Notes under the pieces: model-generated | The model's database searches: none | Told to the model about the DNA's origin: nothing | Seen by the model: only the letters and a program-made list of their open reading frames with translations | Assembly: GCF_002224265.1 (NCBI RefSeq) | Contig: NZ_CP012882.1 | Coordinates: forward strand, 1,240,001-1,304,000 | DNA length: 64,000 nt | Source of the DNA: Vibrio vulnificus NBRC 15645 = ATCC 27562 | Lineage (GTDB): Bacteria > Pseudomonadota > Gammaproteobacteria > Enterobacterales > Vibrionaceae | Reading direction: 5' to 3' | Translations under genes and position numbers: made by a program | Shown here: in pieces, positions 26,276 through 36,013 of the stretch | Layout: every line of letters begins with the position of its first letter | Position numbering within the stretch: position 1 is the first letter of the stretch

Positions 26276-26764
26276 ATGCGTGTTATGACCAGTAAAGTGG
26301 CGATTTTTGTCGACGTTCAAAATATTTATTACACCTGCAAAGAAAAGTACCGCAAACATTTCGATTACAACCGTTTTTGGCAGTCGGCTACTCAGGATAA
26401 ACAAGTGGTGGTCGCTCATGCTTATGCGATTTCAAGTAAGGATCCGGGTCAACGTCAGTTTCACCATATTTTGCGGGGTATTGGTTTCGACGTAAAACTG
26501 AAGCCTTTTATTCAACGCTGGGATGGCAGTGCAAAAGGGGATTGGGATGTGGGTCTCGCGTTGGACGCTTTTGAGCATGCGCCAATGGTGGATGAGGTCA
26601 TTTTATTATCTGGCGACGGCGATTTTGAAATCCTTGTTGAGCGCATTCAGCAAAAGTTTGGTAAAAAGGTCACGGTTTATGGCGTGCCGGGCTTAACAGC
26701 GCAAAACCTCCAAGCGGTCGTAGACAGATATATCCCAATCGAAGATGAGTTACTTTTGCCTTAA
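26276..26764 (+). CDS. NYN-domain (PIN-like) protein, putative ribonuclease
   Basis: A 162-residue LabA/DUF88-type NYN protein. Acidic residues expected for a PIN-like Mg-dependent nuclease are present: FVDVQNIYY at the N terminus, KGDWDVGLALDA in the middle and LLSGDGDFEILV afterward. Such proteins are thought to cleave RNA; no substrate can be proposed here. GAGAG lies just before ATG 26276, though ATG 26285 (MTSKVAIFVDV) is also possible. It is transcribed alone, ahead of the TonB2 operon. Confidence 0.88.
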   Translation: MRVMTSKVAIFVDVQNIYYTCKEKYRKHFDYNRFWQSATQDKQVVVAHAYAISSKDPGQRQFHHILRGIGFDVKLKPFIQRWDGSAKGDWDVGLALDAFEHAPMVDEVILLSGDGDFEILVERIQQKFGKKVTVYGVPGLTAQNLQAVVDRYIPIEDELLLP

Positions 26765-26974
26765 AATAGGGACAAGCCACTTTTAGGTCAGGTTTGTAGC
26801 GGCTGTTTTTTGATACTGCTTCTCCAGGATTAGCGCGGCACTGTTTTCGCGTCACTCACGCTTCTAAAGCCGATCAGCCGACCATGCTCAGGAGATGGCA
26901 AAATAAACACAGATTTACTATTCATACGATTTGGTATTGCGAGAAAATTCCGTTACAATGCGGCGCACTGATAA

Positions 26975-26993
26975 TGCGAATAAATATCATTTA
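26975..26993. promoter_or_regulatory. Fur box before the TonB2 operon
   Basis: AATGCGAATAAATATCATT matches the Vibrio-type Fur consensus AATGANAATNATTNTCATT at all but two informative positions. It lies 37 bases before the first gene of the TonB2 operon. Iron repression is well known for this operon in Vibrio. Confidence 0.75.
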
Positions 26994-27029
26994 TTGTTTT
27001 GGTAGTCACTTTAGGTAACAAAAACGTCT

Positions 27030-27797
27030 ATGTCTGGATATAAAGCAGGTGCTGCGTTACTTCTTTGGGTCGTAAGTTCTGGCGCGATGAGTAACGACCT
27101 TGAACAAGCACAGAAAATTCAAAATCGTACTCATACCGCGGCCAGTAAGAGCCAAAGCGTCATTAACGCGAGCGCCGATAAAAGTCAGTTACTGCAAGCA
27201 GAGATTGAAATCCTAAAGGAAGAAGTTCGTAACCTAGAGCTCTATCAGCGTCACTTGACCAGCATGATTGCCAATCAAGAACAAGAAAAGAGCAGCCTAG
27301 CAAAACAGATTCAAGACATTCAAGTGACTCGTCAGGGCATTGTACCGCTAATGTATGACATGCTGGACACGCTCAAAACAGCCATCAATCAAGACATGCC
27401 GATCAAATGGCAGCAACGCCAAGAGCGTATTGAAAAACTGGAACAGGTGATGGTCCGCGCTGATGTGGCGGATGCAGAGAAGTTTCGCCGCATTCTAGAG
27501 GCGTATCAAATTGAACTGGATTACGGCAACAAGTTGTCTGCCTACCAAGCTCCTATTACGCTCGCCGATGGTAAGCAGATAGAGGTGGAGCAACTGCATC
27601 TGGGCCGCCTGTCGCTTATTGCTCGCACTCTCAATGCCAATCAGTTCTGGTATTGGGATCAAACCCAACGTCACTGGTTATCGCTAACGACCATTCCTAG
27701 CACAGATATCAATCGTGCGTTTAACATTGCCGCTCAAAAAGTCGCGCCCGCGATGTTGAATATGCCCGTTGCTTTAGCGACAGCGGAGGCTAAGTAA
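27030..27797 (+). CDS. DUF3450 protein of the TonB2 operon
   Basis: A 255-residue exported protein with an N-terminal signal sequence (ending near GAMS) and a long coiled coil (about 25-110: ASADKSQLLQAEIEILKEEV) followed by an alpha/beta C-terminal region (NQFWYWDQTQRHWLSL). This is the DUF3450 family that habitually precedes ttpC in TonB2 loci. It stops immediately before ttpC starts. It presumably acts in the periplasm with the TtpC coiled coil, but no function is established. A Fur box 37 bases upstream marks this as the operon's first gene. Confidence 0.88.
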   Translation: MSGYKAGAALLLWVVSSGAMSNDLEQAQKIQNRTHTAASKSQSVINASADKSQLLQAEIEILKEEVRNLELYQRHLTSMIANQEQEKSSLAKQIQDIQVTRQGIVPLMYDMLDTLKTAINQDMPIKWQQRQERIEKLEQVMVRADVADAEKFRRILEAYQIELDYGNKLSAYQAPITLADGKQIEVEQLHLGRLSLIARTLNANQFWYWDQTQRHWLSLTTIPSTDINRAFNIAAQKVAPAMLNMPVALATAEAK

Positions 27798-29165
27798 ATG
27801 AACAAATGTCGATTACTCTCACTCGCTTTACTCGTTTCGTTGAGCCTCCCATCATTTGCTCAAACACAACTAGTGCCAAAAGCAACGCAAGAAAGCCGCC
27901 AACAACAGGCAGAAAACCAACAACGTGAAAATGCGTTTCTCAGCCAAGAGCAGCAATTGGCTGAGTTAAAGCGCCAACTCGAACAACAAAAATCGACGTT
28001 GGAAGAGAAAAACGCGCAGCTTTCTAGCCAGTTTAGTGATAACGAAGTGACCTTGTCACACTTAGAGGAAGAGCTTCGTGTCGAAACGGGTTCTCTTGGC
28101 GAGTTATTTGGTGTTGTTCGACAGCATACGAAAGAACTAAAAGCCGATCTCAATGACGCAGTCACCGCGATTGGACAAACAGAGCAAGTTGAAACGGTCA
28201 ATCAAATTGTCGCGGCACAATCGCTGCCCGATATCGCACAACTTAAAACGCTTTGGCATGTGATGCAGCAACAAATTGTGGCAAGCGGTGAAATGCGAGC
28301 GCTTCAAGTTAACCTTATCAATACTGAAGGTGCGGTTGAACCCACTGACGTTATAGCGTTAGGGAATTTCGCTTTGCTTGCACCGCAAGGTTACGTCAAC
28401 TGGAAGAGCGACAAAGGTTTCGCGATTCCTTATGCCAAACTGCCTGAAGGCACGCCGACACTCGACACGCTTCGTTCACAGCACGCGATTTCAATGGTAC
28501 CTGTGTTGATTGATCCCACTCGCGGGGTGCTGCTCGAGCAATACGCACATTCGCCAAGCCTTGCCGATCGCTTCGCTGCGGGTGGCGTGGTTGGCAAAGT
28601 GATCTTTGCCTTGCTTGCGGTGGGGCTCATTATTGCCTTGTATCGTGGTATTTTGCTGCTGACCACAAAGAGCAAAATTCGTCTTCAACTCAAACAGCCG
28701 AACCAGTTAGGTAATAATCCGCTAGGCCGTGTGCTGGCGGTGTATGACAAAGACAAGCCACGCAGTGTCGAAGCTCTAGAGCTGCGCTTGTTAGAGACCA
28801 TAGTGGATGAGCAAACCGGGCTGGAAAAAGGGCTTTCGATGCTCAAACTGTTGGCGGCGTTGGCACCGATGTTGGGGCTGCTTGGTACGGTGATTGGTAT
28901 GATCGAAACCTTTCAAGTCATCACCCAATTTGGTAACGGGGATCCTAAAGTCATGGCCAGCGGCATCTCGATGGCTTTGGTCACCACCGTGCTCGGCTTG
29001 GTGGCGGCGATGCCGTTATTGCTAGCACATAACGTGCTCAGCGGTTGGGCGGAAGAAATTCGCAGCATCCTCGAAAAGCAAGGCATTGGTTTGGTGGCAC
29101 AACAAGCAGAGCAGCAGCTACCTTCCGTCACGCCCGTGATGGATAAAGTCGGCAACGCGGCGTGA
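27798..29165 (+). CDS. ttpC: TtpC, MotA/TolQ/ExbB-family protein of the TonB2 system
   Basis: A 455-residue protein unique to TonB2-type systems of vibrios and relatives. A signal peptide (MNKCRLLSLALLVSLSLPSFA) leads into a periplasmic coiled coil (about 30-110, rich in Gln/Glu). A TM helix lies near 265-285 (GKVIFALLAVGLIIALY), followed by a C-terminal MotA/TolQ/ExbB proton-channel domain (LLAALAPMLGLLGTVIGMIETF, then ALVTTVLGLVAAMPLLLAHN). It is required with ExbB2/ExbD2 for TonB2 energy transduction to siderophore receptors in Vibrio. It starts directly after the DUF3450 stop, and overlaps the next frame. Confidence 0.95.
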   Translation: MNKCRLLSLALLVSLSLPSFAQTQLVPKATQESRQQQAENQQRENAFLSQEQQLAELKRQLEQQKSTLEEKNAQLSSQFSDNEVTLSHLEEELRVETGSLGELFGVVRQHTKELKADLNDAVTAIGQTEQVETVNQIVAAQSLPDIAQLKTLWHVMQQQIVASGEMRALQVNLINTEGAVEPTDVIALGNFALLAPQGYVNWKSDKGFAIPYAKLPEGTPTLDTLRSQHAISMVPVLIDPTRGVLLEQYAHSPSLADRFAAGGVVGKVIFALLAVGLIIALYRGILLLTTKSKIRLQLKQPNQLGNNPLGRVLAVYDKDKPRSVEALELRLLETIVDEQTGLEKGLSMLKLLAALAPMLGLLGTVIGMIETFQVITQFGNGDPKVMASGISMALVTTVLGLVAAMPLLLAHNVLSGWAEEIRSILEKQGIGLVAQQAEQQLPSVTPVMDKVGNAA

Positions 29166-29170
29166 TCATT

Positions 29171-29728
29171 ATGGACCTTCATTCCGATATTTGGCCAGAG
29201 CTACTGACTTCATCCTCGTGGTGGAATGCGCTCTATTCCTTTATGCAACAAGGCGGAGAAGTGCTCTGGTGGTTAGCGGCGGTCGCGGTGATCTTTTGGC
29301 TGCTGACCATCGAAAAATTGCTGTTTATCTACTGTGCGTACCCTCGTTTACGTGCAGAAACATTGCAAAAATGGCAAATGCGGCACGATCACCTTTCATG
29401 GTTTGCGCGTTCGCAAAGAGAAGCCTGGTTAGATGATGCGCATCAACAGTTATTCAAACACTTGGCCTTTATCAAAGTATTGGTGGCCATTTGCCCGATG
29501 CTTGGCTTACTTGGCACCGTGACAGGCATGATCTCCGTGTTTGATGTGATGGCCACACAAGGCAGCAGCAACCCGAAGCTCATGGCTTCTGGTATTTCAT
29601 TGGCCACCTTGCCAACGATGGCGGGCATGGTGGCAGCGTTAGTAGGTATGTTTGTTCACGCTCGCTTGGTAAAACTGTGCCAAAACCGAGAAGTGAAACT
29701 AGAGCAGTCTTTGAGGAGTGACGCATGA
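29171..29728 (+). CDS. exbB2: ExbB2 proton-channel protein
   Basis: A 185-residue MotA/TolQ/ExbB protein with three membrane helices (about 30-50, 95-115 and 140-165) and the family motif VAICPMLGLLGTVTGMISVFD. It forms the proton channel with ExbD2 that energises TonB2. ATG 29171 is preferred; an in-frame GTG at 29162 would overlap the ttpC stop. The stop overlaps the exbD2 start by an ATGA junction. Confidence 0.95.
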   Translation: MDLHSDIWPELLTSSSWWNALYSFMQQGGEVLWWLAAVAVIFWLLTIEKLLFIYCAYPRLRAETLQKWQMRHDHLSWFARSQREAWLDDAHQQLFKHLAFIKVLVAICPMLGLLGTVTGMISVFDVMATQGSSNPKLMASGISLATLPTMAGMVAALVGMFVHARLVKLCQNREVKLEQSLRSDA

Positions 29729-30129
29729 GATTAGGCAGACGTCAAAGTAAAAGCGACGAAGCACAAATTGACCTAACTTCAATGCTCGATATTGTGTTTA
29801 TCATGCTGATTTTCTTTATTGTCACGAGTTCATTTGTGCGTGAGTCTGGTGTTGAAGTGAATCGCCCTCAAGCGTCTAATGTTTCGGCGCAGAAAGATGC
29901 GGGTATTTTCGTTGCGATCACCGCCGCCAACGATATCTATATCGATAAACGTATGGTGGACGTCGAGCGCGTACAAGCGAGCATTGAGCGCCTGTTGCTC
30001 GAACAGCCTGACGCTTCTCTAGTGATTCAAGCGGATGAATACGCCTACAATGGCGTCGTCGTGAAAGTGATGGACGCAGCCAAAGCGGCTGGGGTGAAAA
30101 ACATCGCGTTAGCGGCGGAGAAATCGTAA
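29725..30129 (+). CDS. exbD2: ExbD2 biopolymer-transport protein
   Basis: A 134-residue protein with the ExbD/TolR pattern: cytoplasmic N terminus, one TM helix (IDLTSMLDIVFIMLIFFIVTSSF) holding the essential Asp of the proton path, and a periplasmic domain ending with the RADxxxxYG-like region (IQADEYAYNGVVVKVMD). It overlaps exbB2 by four bases and tonB2 by one, so translation is coupled. Confidence 0.96.
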   Translation: MRLGRRQSKSDEAQIDLTSMLDIVFIMLIFFIVTSSFVRESGVEVNRPQASNVSAQKDAGIFVAITAANDIYIDKRMVDVERVQASIERLLLEQPDASLVIQADEYAYNGVVVKVMDAAKAAGVKNIALAAEKS

Positions 30130-30767
30130 TGATGCGTCTTGCGATCGCATTTCCCGTGGCGTTAGCGCTGGTCTTTGCCTTGTTTTCCGCCATGGCGTTG
30201 CTCGTTAATAGCGGCAAAAAGCAAGCGATTGATCAGACGCCGTCACTGAGTTTCAACATGGTGATGGTAGAGCAGGATACCGAAGTCACGAGACGGCAGC
30301 GTAGTGTACCGCCGCCGCCCGAGATCCCTGAGCCGCCACAACCGGAAACACCGAAAATGGCGCAAACGCCGATGCAAGTGACGTCGACACAAGTTGCGAC
30401 GCCTAATATTGACATGCGCTTTAATGTTAGTGGTTTGGCCGTTTCTATCCCTGCGACGGTCAGTGCACCGACGCAAAATGCCACCAATACCACCAAACAG
30501 TTGATGCCATTGAGTCGGGTAGAGGCGGTGTATCCGGCTAAGGCGAAAAAACGCCGTATTGAAGGCTATGTCATACTCAAATTTGATATTGATGAAACAG
30601 GGCGAACCAAAAACATAGAAGTGGTGGAAGCGCAGCCTGCGCGTTTTTTTGAGAGAAATGCGATGGATGCAATTAAGCGTTGGCGCTACCAGCCACAGAT
30701 TGTGGATGGACAAGCTCAAACCATTTACGGCTATACCACTAAGATAGAATTTAAGATGGCACAGTGA
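30129..30767 (+). CDS. tonB2: TonB2 energy transducer
   Basis: A 212-residue protein with an N-terminal membrane anchor (LAIAFPVALALVFALFSAMA), a short proline-rich spacer (VPPPPEIPEPPQPETPK) and the C-terminal TonB fold (YPAKAKKRRIEGYVILKFDI, ending MDAIKRWRYQP). The spacer is shorter than in TonB1-type proteins, as is usual for TonB2. It transmits the ExbB2/ExbD2 proton-motive energy to outer-membrane siderophore and haem receptors. No receptor gene is in this window. Confidence 0.96.
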   Translation: MMRLAIAFPVALALVFALFSAMALLVNSGKKQAIDQTPSLSFNMVMVEQDTEVTRRQRSVPPPPEIPEPPQPETPKMAQTPMQVTSTQVATPNIDMRFNVSGLAVSIPATVSAPTQNATNTTKQLMPLSRVEAVYPAKAKKRRIEGYVILKFDIDETGRTKNIEVVEAQPARFFERNAMDAIKRWRYQPQIVDGQAQTIYGYTTKIEFKMAQ

Positions 30768-32044
30768 TGAAAAAACGGATACTGACATTACTGCTCACCC
30801 AATGGTTATGGCAACCCGCTGCTCTGGCGGCCTCTGGTACCAATGTCAGCCAGTACACCGCTCGCGTGATGCAAAATGCACAACAGCTTGCAGACAATGA
30901 TGCGCTCGCGGATGCCATCGCTAAGCTCAATAGTGCAGAGGTCTCTCGACCGGATGATGTCGCAGCGCTGTCAAAATTGTTGGGGATCTACTATTGGCAA
31001 GCGGAGCAATTCACGCGTTCGATTGCTTCGTTAGAGAAAGCGCTATCGTTCGAATTATTCACGTTTGAAGAAGAGTGGGTCACGCGACGCATGTTGACGC
31101 AACTCTATCTGACGCAAGGTGATTATAAAAAGGCGATTCCTCAGCTCAACAAACTGCTCAAACAGGTGCCTGAAAACGAGAGTGCTGCGGAAATTTGGCG
31201 TTATCTCGCGCAAGCTCAATACAGTGTTGAAAACTGGCGTGAGACCATTGCTGCGACAAAAGGGTTTCAGCGGGTTGAGAACAAACCAGATACAACGATT
31301 CTCTCGCTAGCGCTTGCCGCTCATGTTCAGTTAGAGCAATGGAAGTCCGTGATTCCGTTGGCCAAGCAGCTCATCGCTCTTGAGCCGTCGAATAAAAACT
31401 GGTGGCTACAAGCCTACAACGCTTACTTAAACCTAGGGCAGGAGAAATCCGCGCTCGATATGCTGACACTCATCGAGTTACAAGGGCTTGAACTCAACGA
31501 GGCGGAAACGAAATCATTGGCCTATTTGTATGCAGCGCAAGGTATCTATCAAAAAGCAGCACAAACCTTGGCCAGAATCGAGAACTCACAACAAGATCCT
31601 AAGCTCATTAAGTTGCAAGCCCAGTATTGGCAAGCGGCAAAAGAGTGGCAGCAAGCGCTCAAATTTTGGCAACGGCTAGCAAAACAAGAGAGTCAGTACC
31701 AGTGGGAAGTGGCGCTATTGGAAAATCAGCTGCAGCGCTATCAACAAGTGCTGATTTCTTTGGCTGAAATGGACAATCCAAAGCGTCAGTTCGACGCGCA
31801 GTTGCTAAAGATAAATGCGCTCTATCGACTCGAAAGAGTTGATCAGGCGTACGCTCAAGCAAAAAAAGCGGATGCTTTACGTTCCACAAAGCAGACGCAA
31901 ACTTGGTTGAAGTTTTTGAGTCACAAACTGAAAAGCACTGAATCTAAACTCGATAAGGCGAAGAGAGAGCACGTAAGCGAAAGCGAGCATCTTACTCAAC
32001 AAACTAATGCGGTCGCCGACAAAAGCGCCGATTCACGTTCCTAG
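30767..32044 (+). CDS. Tetratricopeptide-repeat protein of the TonB2 operon
   Basis: A 425-residue exported protein (signal MKKRILTLLLTQWLWQPAALA) composed of TPR-like helical pairs from about 30 to 400 (for example LSKLLGIYYWQAEQFTRSIA and YLTQGDYKKAIPQLNKLLKQ). The C-terminal tail is charged. It overlaps the tonB2 stop (ATGA) and is the last gene of the operon; a TPR gene at this position is a conserved part of Vibrio TonB2 loci. It is probably a periplasmic scaffold for the TonB2 complex, which is inference. Confidence 0.9.
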   Translation: MKKRILTLLLTQWLWQPAALAASGTNVSQYTARVMQNAQQLADNDALADAIAKLNSAEVSRPDDVAALSKLLGIYYWQAEQFTRSIASLEKALSFELFTFEEEWVTRRMLTQLYLTQGDYKKAIPQLNKLLKQVPENESAAEIWRYLAQAQYSVENWRETIAATKGFQRVENKPDTTILSLALAAHVQLEQWKSVIPLAKQLIALEPSNKNWWLQAYNAYLNLGQEKSALDMLTLIELQGLELNEAETKSLAYLYAAQGIYQKAAQTLARIENSQQDPKLIKLQAQYWQAAKEWQQALKFWQRLAKQESQYQWEVALLENQLQRYQQVLISLAEMDNPKRQFDAQLLKINALYRLERVDQAYAQAKKADALRSTKQTQTWLKFLSHKLKSTESKLDKAKREHVSESEHLTQQTNAVADKSADSRS

Positions 32045-32073
32045 CTGACGTCTCACTGTTTAGCTGAAATAAA

Positions 32074-32114
32074 AAAAGAGCGGTATCATTTCAGGCTTGA
32101 TATCCGCTCTTTGT
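32074..32114. terminator. Bidirectional terminator after TonB2 operon
   Basis: AAAGAGCGG-TATCA ... TGATAT-CCGCTCTTT: a long stem with a short internal bulge, flanked by an A7 tract, shared with the convergent dicarboxylate transporter gene. Confidence 0.85.
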
Positions 32115-32144
32115 CGTTATGGGTTATAGGTTACAACACGGTGG

Positions 32145-33473
32145 TTAACCGATGATCATCTGTCCTAGCAGATAGCCTAAACAGCACGCGCCAATCACGC
32201 CAATCAAACCAACCGACATAAAGGAGTGGTTGAAATACCACTTACCAATTTTGGTGGTGCCCGTGTTATCAAAGTTCACAGTCGCGATATCTGACGGGTA
32301 GTTTGGAATAAAGAAGTAGCCGTATAGGGCAGGCATTAAGCCAACCAGCAAGGCTGGTTCCAAACCCAGACCAAGACCGACAGGAAGCATCATGCGCGCT
32401 ACAGCGGCTTGAGAGTTCACCACGACCGATACAATGAACAGCGCCAGTGCGAATGTCCATGGGTAGTTGTTTACCATCTCCACAATGCCAGATTTGAATT
32501 GCGGCATCGCGTATTGGAAGTAGGTGTCAGACATCCAGGCAATACCGAAGATGGCAATTGCCGCAACCATGCCCGATTTGAATACAACGCCATTTGGCAC
32601 GCTGCGCGGGTCAGTCTTGGTTGCCAACAAAATGATACCGCCGAAACAGAGCATCATCATTTGAATGACCACGGCCATGCTGATGGGTTTCGTGCCTTCG
32701 CCGATGATACGAACTTCAGGAATCATCGCGATAACCACAATGGTCAAAATCGACAAAATGAACAGTAGAACCGAGTTACGTGCTGCTGCAGGTAGATGTT
32801 CATCCAACGACGTCGCGGTGGTGTTGAGGATCTTCTCGCGCCAAACAGGATCTTTCAAACGTGCTTGATATTCAGGATCATCTTCCAACTCCTTGCCGCG
32901 TTTCATGCTGTAGAGTGACATCAACAAAGTACCAAACAGTGTTGCTGGCACAGTCACAAGCAGAATAGAAAGGAGCGTAATCTCATGATTGATATCAGAA
33001 AGCTGTGCAAGGTAGTAAACCACAGCCGCTGAGATTGGCGAGGCCGTAATCGCGATTTGTGATGCAACGGATGCGGCTGCCATCGGGCGCTCAGGTCGAA
33101 TACCATTTTTCAGTGCAACGTCACCGATGATTGGCATGATTGAGTAAACCGCGTGGCCAGTACCCAACATGAATGTCATGGTGTAGGTGACAAAAGGGGC
33201 AATGAGGGTAACGCGTTTCGGGTTTTTGCGCAGCATTCTTTCAGCCACTTGCAGCATGTACTTCAAGCCGCCCGCCGCTTCCAAAATAGACGCACAGGTC
33301 ACGACCGCCAAAATGATCAGCATTACCGTGACAGGCGGGGACGTTGGAGGCATTTTGAAAACAAAAACTTCAATCACCAAACCGATGCCGGAAACGACCC
33401 CGAGACCGATACCGCCGTATCGAGAGCCGATGTATAGCATCAGCAAAAGGAACAGGAATTCCAAATACAACAT
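32145..33473 (-). CDS. Anaerobic C4-dicarboxylate transporter, DcuA/DcuB family
   Basis: A 442-residue inner-membrane protein, essentially the length of E. coli DcuB. The N terminus (MLYLEFLFLLLMLYIGSRYGG) and motifs FMLGTGHAVYSIMPIIGDVA, SVASQIAITASPISAA and LYGYFFIPNYPSDIATV are characteristic of DcuA/DcuB carriers. These exchange fumarate, malate or aspartate for succinate during anaerobic fumarate respiration. ATG 33473 is chosen for its match to the family start and for AAGGATAA upstream; the frame continues further. I cannot tell DcuA from DcuB by eye. Monocistronic. Confidence 0.93.
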   Translation of the reverse strand: MLYLEFLFLLLMLYIGSRYGGIGLGVVSGIGLVIEVFVFKMPPTSPPVTVMLIILAVVTCASILEAAGGLKYMLQVAERMLRKNPKRVTLIAPFVTYTMTFMLGTGHAVYSIMPIIGDVALKNGIRPERPMAAASVASQIAITASPISAAVVYYLAQLSDINHEITLLSILLVTVPATLFGTLLMSLYSMKRGKELEDDPEYQARLKDPVWREKILNTTATSLDEHLPAAARNSVLLFILSILTIVVIAMIPEVRIIGEGTKPISMAVVIQMMMLCFGGIILLATKTDPRSVPNGVVFKSGMVAAIAIFGIAWMSDTYFQYAMPQFKSGIVEMVNNYPWTFALALFIVSVVVNSQAAVARMMLPVGLGLGLEPALLVGLMPALYGYFFIPNYPSDIATVNFDNTGTTKIGKWYFNHSFMSVGLIGVIGACCLGYLLGQMIIG

Positions 33474-33978
33474 ATTGTTTATCCTTAACGAAATATTGGT
33501 GATGTCATTCTCGCGCGTTATACAAAAAAAATAGTAAACGCGGTTCACATAACACTTTTATGCAAATTTGGAATGCAATTTCTCGGTGTTAACTCACGGA
33601 AAATCGGGCGTTCGTAAAGGTCAGGTAAGGAAGCTGTTAATGGATAATTGAGAGATTAAACAGATAGAGTTAACAATGGTGAATTTGTGTTCGCGCGATG
33701 TTTTATACAATCACTGAGTTGCGTGTTTACTTATTGTAACATGTGGCCCGTATTTTTCTTTTTGTTTAGTGATTTGTGCTCCAAATTGCCATTAAAGCTA
33801 ACGGTTTTGATTACTAATTTGCATAAGAACGTGATTGAAACTGACTTTATGAAACCCATAGATAACATGTGGTTAAAATCGTGATATGCATCCTTTGTCT
33901 ATTCAATTAAACAGGTAAAAATCAGCGTTTCAGAAAAACATGACTCAGTTGGCTTTATTTATAAAAATGGATGCTTAA
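33474..33978. other. Divergent intergenic region between Dcu transporter and Cache chemoreceptor
   Basis: About 505 AT-rich bases with no supported gene. It must hold both promoters. I found no good FNR consensus despite the anaerobic role of the Dcu family. Confidence 0.5.
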
Positions 33979-35595
33979 ATGAAATTAAGTAATTTGTCTG
34001 TTAAGTACAAACTTCTATCGCTTGTCTTACTCGCGGCGTTGTTAATCGCGGTCACTTCACTCTATAACCTCAATGAACAGCGAAAAACATCCCTCGCTGA
34101 ACGGGAAAGCAAACTCAGTGCTCAAGTTGAAACGGTAGCGAGTCTGATAGAGCATTATCGCACTTTATCCAAAGAAATTGGTTTGGATGAAGCGCAGGCG
34201 CAAGCGAAAGAGGCGGTGAATCAGTTGCGCTACGATGGCGATAATTATTTTTGGATCACCACGCCGCAACTTCAGGTTGTTGTGCATCCTGTTAAGCCAG
34301 AACTCAATGGGAAGAGTGCACGGGATTTTAAAGATGGCGCGGGTAAATTTCATTGGCGAGAGATGGCAAGCGTCACATCCACGCAAGGGCGAGGTTTTCT
34401 CGACTATCAATGGAAAAGTCCTCAAGGTGAGCTAAAAGAAAAAATCTCTTATGTCACGCTGGTGCCTGAATGGAACTGGATCATTGGCTCGGGCATTTTG
34501 GTTGCCGATATTCACGAAGCGTTTTACCTACAAATGGCTAAGGCGGCACTGGTGGCGGGGTTGATGGCGGCTGTTCTACTCGCGATGGGGTATGTAATTT
34601 CTTCCAACATCGTCCTGCCTCTTAATCGATTGATTGAGAACACCAATAAAATTGCTGATGGCGATCTTCGTGTTCGTTTGAATGCAAAACGCAAAGACGA
34701 ACTTGGTGTGATGAGTAATGAAATCGATCGAATGCTGGAGAAACTGCAGTACACCTTAATCGCCGCTCATGAAGCTTCCGCACAATCGGCGTCGATGGCA
34801 CAAAATATTGCTCAGGCAAGTGAAGAAGCGGCAACCAGTGTCGGCAGTCAGCATGCTCAGTTGGAACTGCTTTCCGCGGCGATGACAGAGATGAGCACCA
34901 CGATATCTGATGTCGCCAACAACGCGGAAAACACCGCGCATACGACGGGTGTGGTGACGACGCATGCAGAACAGAGTGGGGAATCGATGAGCAAAACGGC
35001 AGAGACGATCTCGCACGTCTCTCAGGAAATTTCTGCCGCCGATCAACTGGTGACGGAGCTGAAACTTGGCGTACAAGAGATCAGTGCCGTTGTTAGCGTA
35101 ATTCGTGAGGTCTCTGAGCAGACAAATTTGCTCGCGCTCAACGCAGCGATTGAAGCGGCGCGTGCTGGTGAGCAAGGGCGCGGGTTTGCAGTGGTGGCGG
35201 ATGAAGTGCGTAACTTAGCTTCACGGACTCAGCAATCCACCACGGAAGTACAGCAAACCATCGATCAGTTGACCGAACGTACCGCACGCACTGTCAAAGC
35301 AATGGAGCGCAGTAACAGCAAAGTTGAGCAAAGTGTGACAATTACGATTGAAACACAAAAGCAGTTGTCTCTAATGGTTGAAGAGTTGGTGAAATCCAAT
35401 GATATGGTGGCGCAAATTGCAGCAGCCTCTGAGCAACAAGGCTTGGTCGCGAATGAAATGACGGAAAATGTCACCAGTATTCACTTAGCTGCCAATGAAG
35501 TGATGCAATCATCTCAGTTGCTTGCTCAAGAAAGCCAGTCGATGGCCGCCGCAGCTGAAATTTTAAATGACCAACTGCGTTACTTTAAGGTGTAA
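33979..35595 (+). CDS. Methyl-accepting chemotaxis protein with periplasmic single Cache domain
   Basis: A 538-residue transmembrane receptor. TM1 (about 11-28), a periplasmic sCache_2-type domain (about 35-185; [20 protein letters not shown] and [18 protein letters not shown]), TM2 (about 188-210), HAMP ([19 protein letters not shown]), then the signalling domain with hairpin tip [20 protein letters not shown]. sCache_2 domains often bind small organic acids. The divergent Dcu transporter makes a C4-dicarboxylate or related ligand an attractive but unproven guess. A terminator follows. Confidence 0.95.
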   Translation: MKLSNLSVKYKLLSLVLLAALLIAVTSLYNLNEQRKTSLAERESKLSAQVETVASLIEHYRTLSKEIGLDEAQAQAKEAVNQLRYDGDNYFWITTPQLQVVVHPVKPELNGKSARDFKDGAGKFHWREMASVTSTQGRGFLDYQWKSPQGELKEKISYVTLVPEWNWIIGSGILVADIHEAFYLQMAKAALVAGLMAAVLLAMGYVISSNIVLPLNRLIENTNKIADGDLRVRLNAKRKDELGVMSNEIDRMLEKLQYTLIAAHEASAQSASMAQNIAQASEEAATSVGSQHAQLELLSAAMTEMSTTISDVANNAENTAHTTGVVTTHAEQSGESMSKTAETISHVSQEISAADQLVTELKLGVQEISAVVSVIREVSEQTNLLALNAAIEAARAGEQGRGFAVVADEVRNLASRTQQSTTEVQQTIDQLTERTARTVKAMERSNSKVEQSVTITIETQKQLSLMVEELVKSNDMVAQIAAASEQQGLVANEMTENVTSIHLAANEVMQSSQLLAQESQSMAAAAEILNDQLRYFKV

Positions 35596-35649
35596 ACCTG
35601 TTCAAAGTTACTCAGAAATGAAAGGACGAACGAAAAAGAGAACGAAAGA

Positions 35650-35674
35650 AAAACCGCTCAATTTGAGCGGTTTT
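35650..35674. terminator. Bidirectional intrinsic terminator
   Basis: AAAACCGCTCAA-ATT-TGAGCGGTTTT hairpin (arms share the central ATTT) between the Cache receptor and the convergent DUF2986 gene. Confidence 0.88.
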
Positions 35675-35675
35675 G

Positions 35676-35879
35676 CTATTCTGTTGCGTTAAGCGTTTCA
35701 GCCTCGGCTGAGTTCTCTGCATCAGCGCTATTTTCCATTGCGTCTAACTTTTCGCTCTCGTCTAGCTTGGCGCGCTCTGCTTTGGAAATATAGCGAGGCT
35801 TGTTGCTTTTGTGCAGTTTGGCGTTTTGCTTTTTCTGCTTAGATTTTAAGATTTGATTGATTTTCTTTTTGCGGTTCAT
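35676..35879 (-). CDS. DUF2986 small basic protein
   Basis: A 67-residue protein with a very basic N-terminal half (MNRKKKINQILKSKQKKQNA, then KPRYISKAERAKL) typical of DUF2986, and an acidic Ala/Glu-rich tail (ENSADAENSAEAETLNATE). GGGGG precedes ATG 35879; the longer open frame upstream is unlike the family. Function unknown; charge suggests nucleic-acid or ribosome contact. Confidence 0.8.
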   Translation of the reverse strand: MNRKKKINQILKSKQKKQNAKLHKSNKPRYISKAERAKLDESEKLDAMENSADAENSAEAETLNATE

Positions 35880-36013
35880 GTTTGCCCCCGTTAAAGGTGG
35901 CAGAGAATAATCATTTGTGCTGAAAAGTACAAGCGAGTTTGATTTAGATAAATGAAAACAATTCTCGGATAGACCTAAAATTAACAATGTTATTGATAAG
36001 AATTGGAAGTACG

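Noticed and set aside
33737..33872. TAACATGTGG occurring twice (33737-33746 and 33863-33872)
   Set aside because: A 10-base direct repeat in 500 AT-rich bases is not far from chance and has no further structure.
33687..33884. 65-residue plus-strand open frame
   Set aside because: In the divergent promoter region, with no start signal and no family resemblance.
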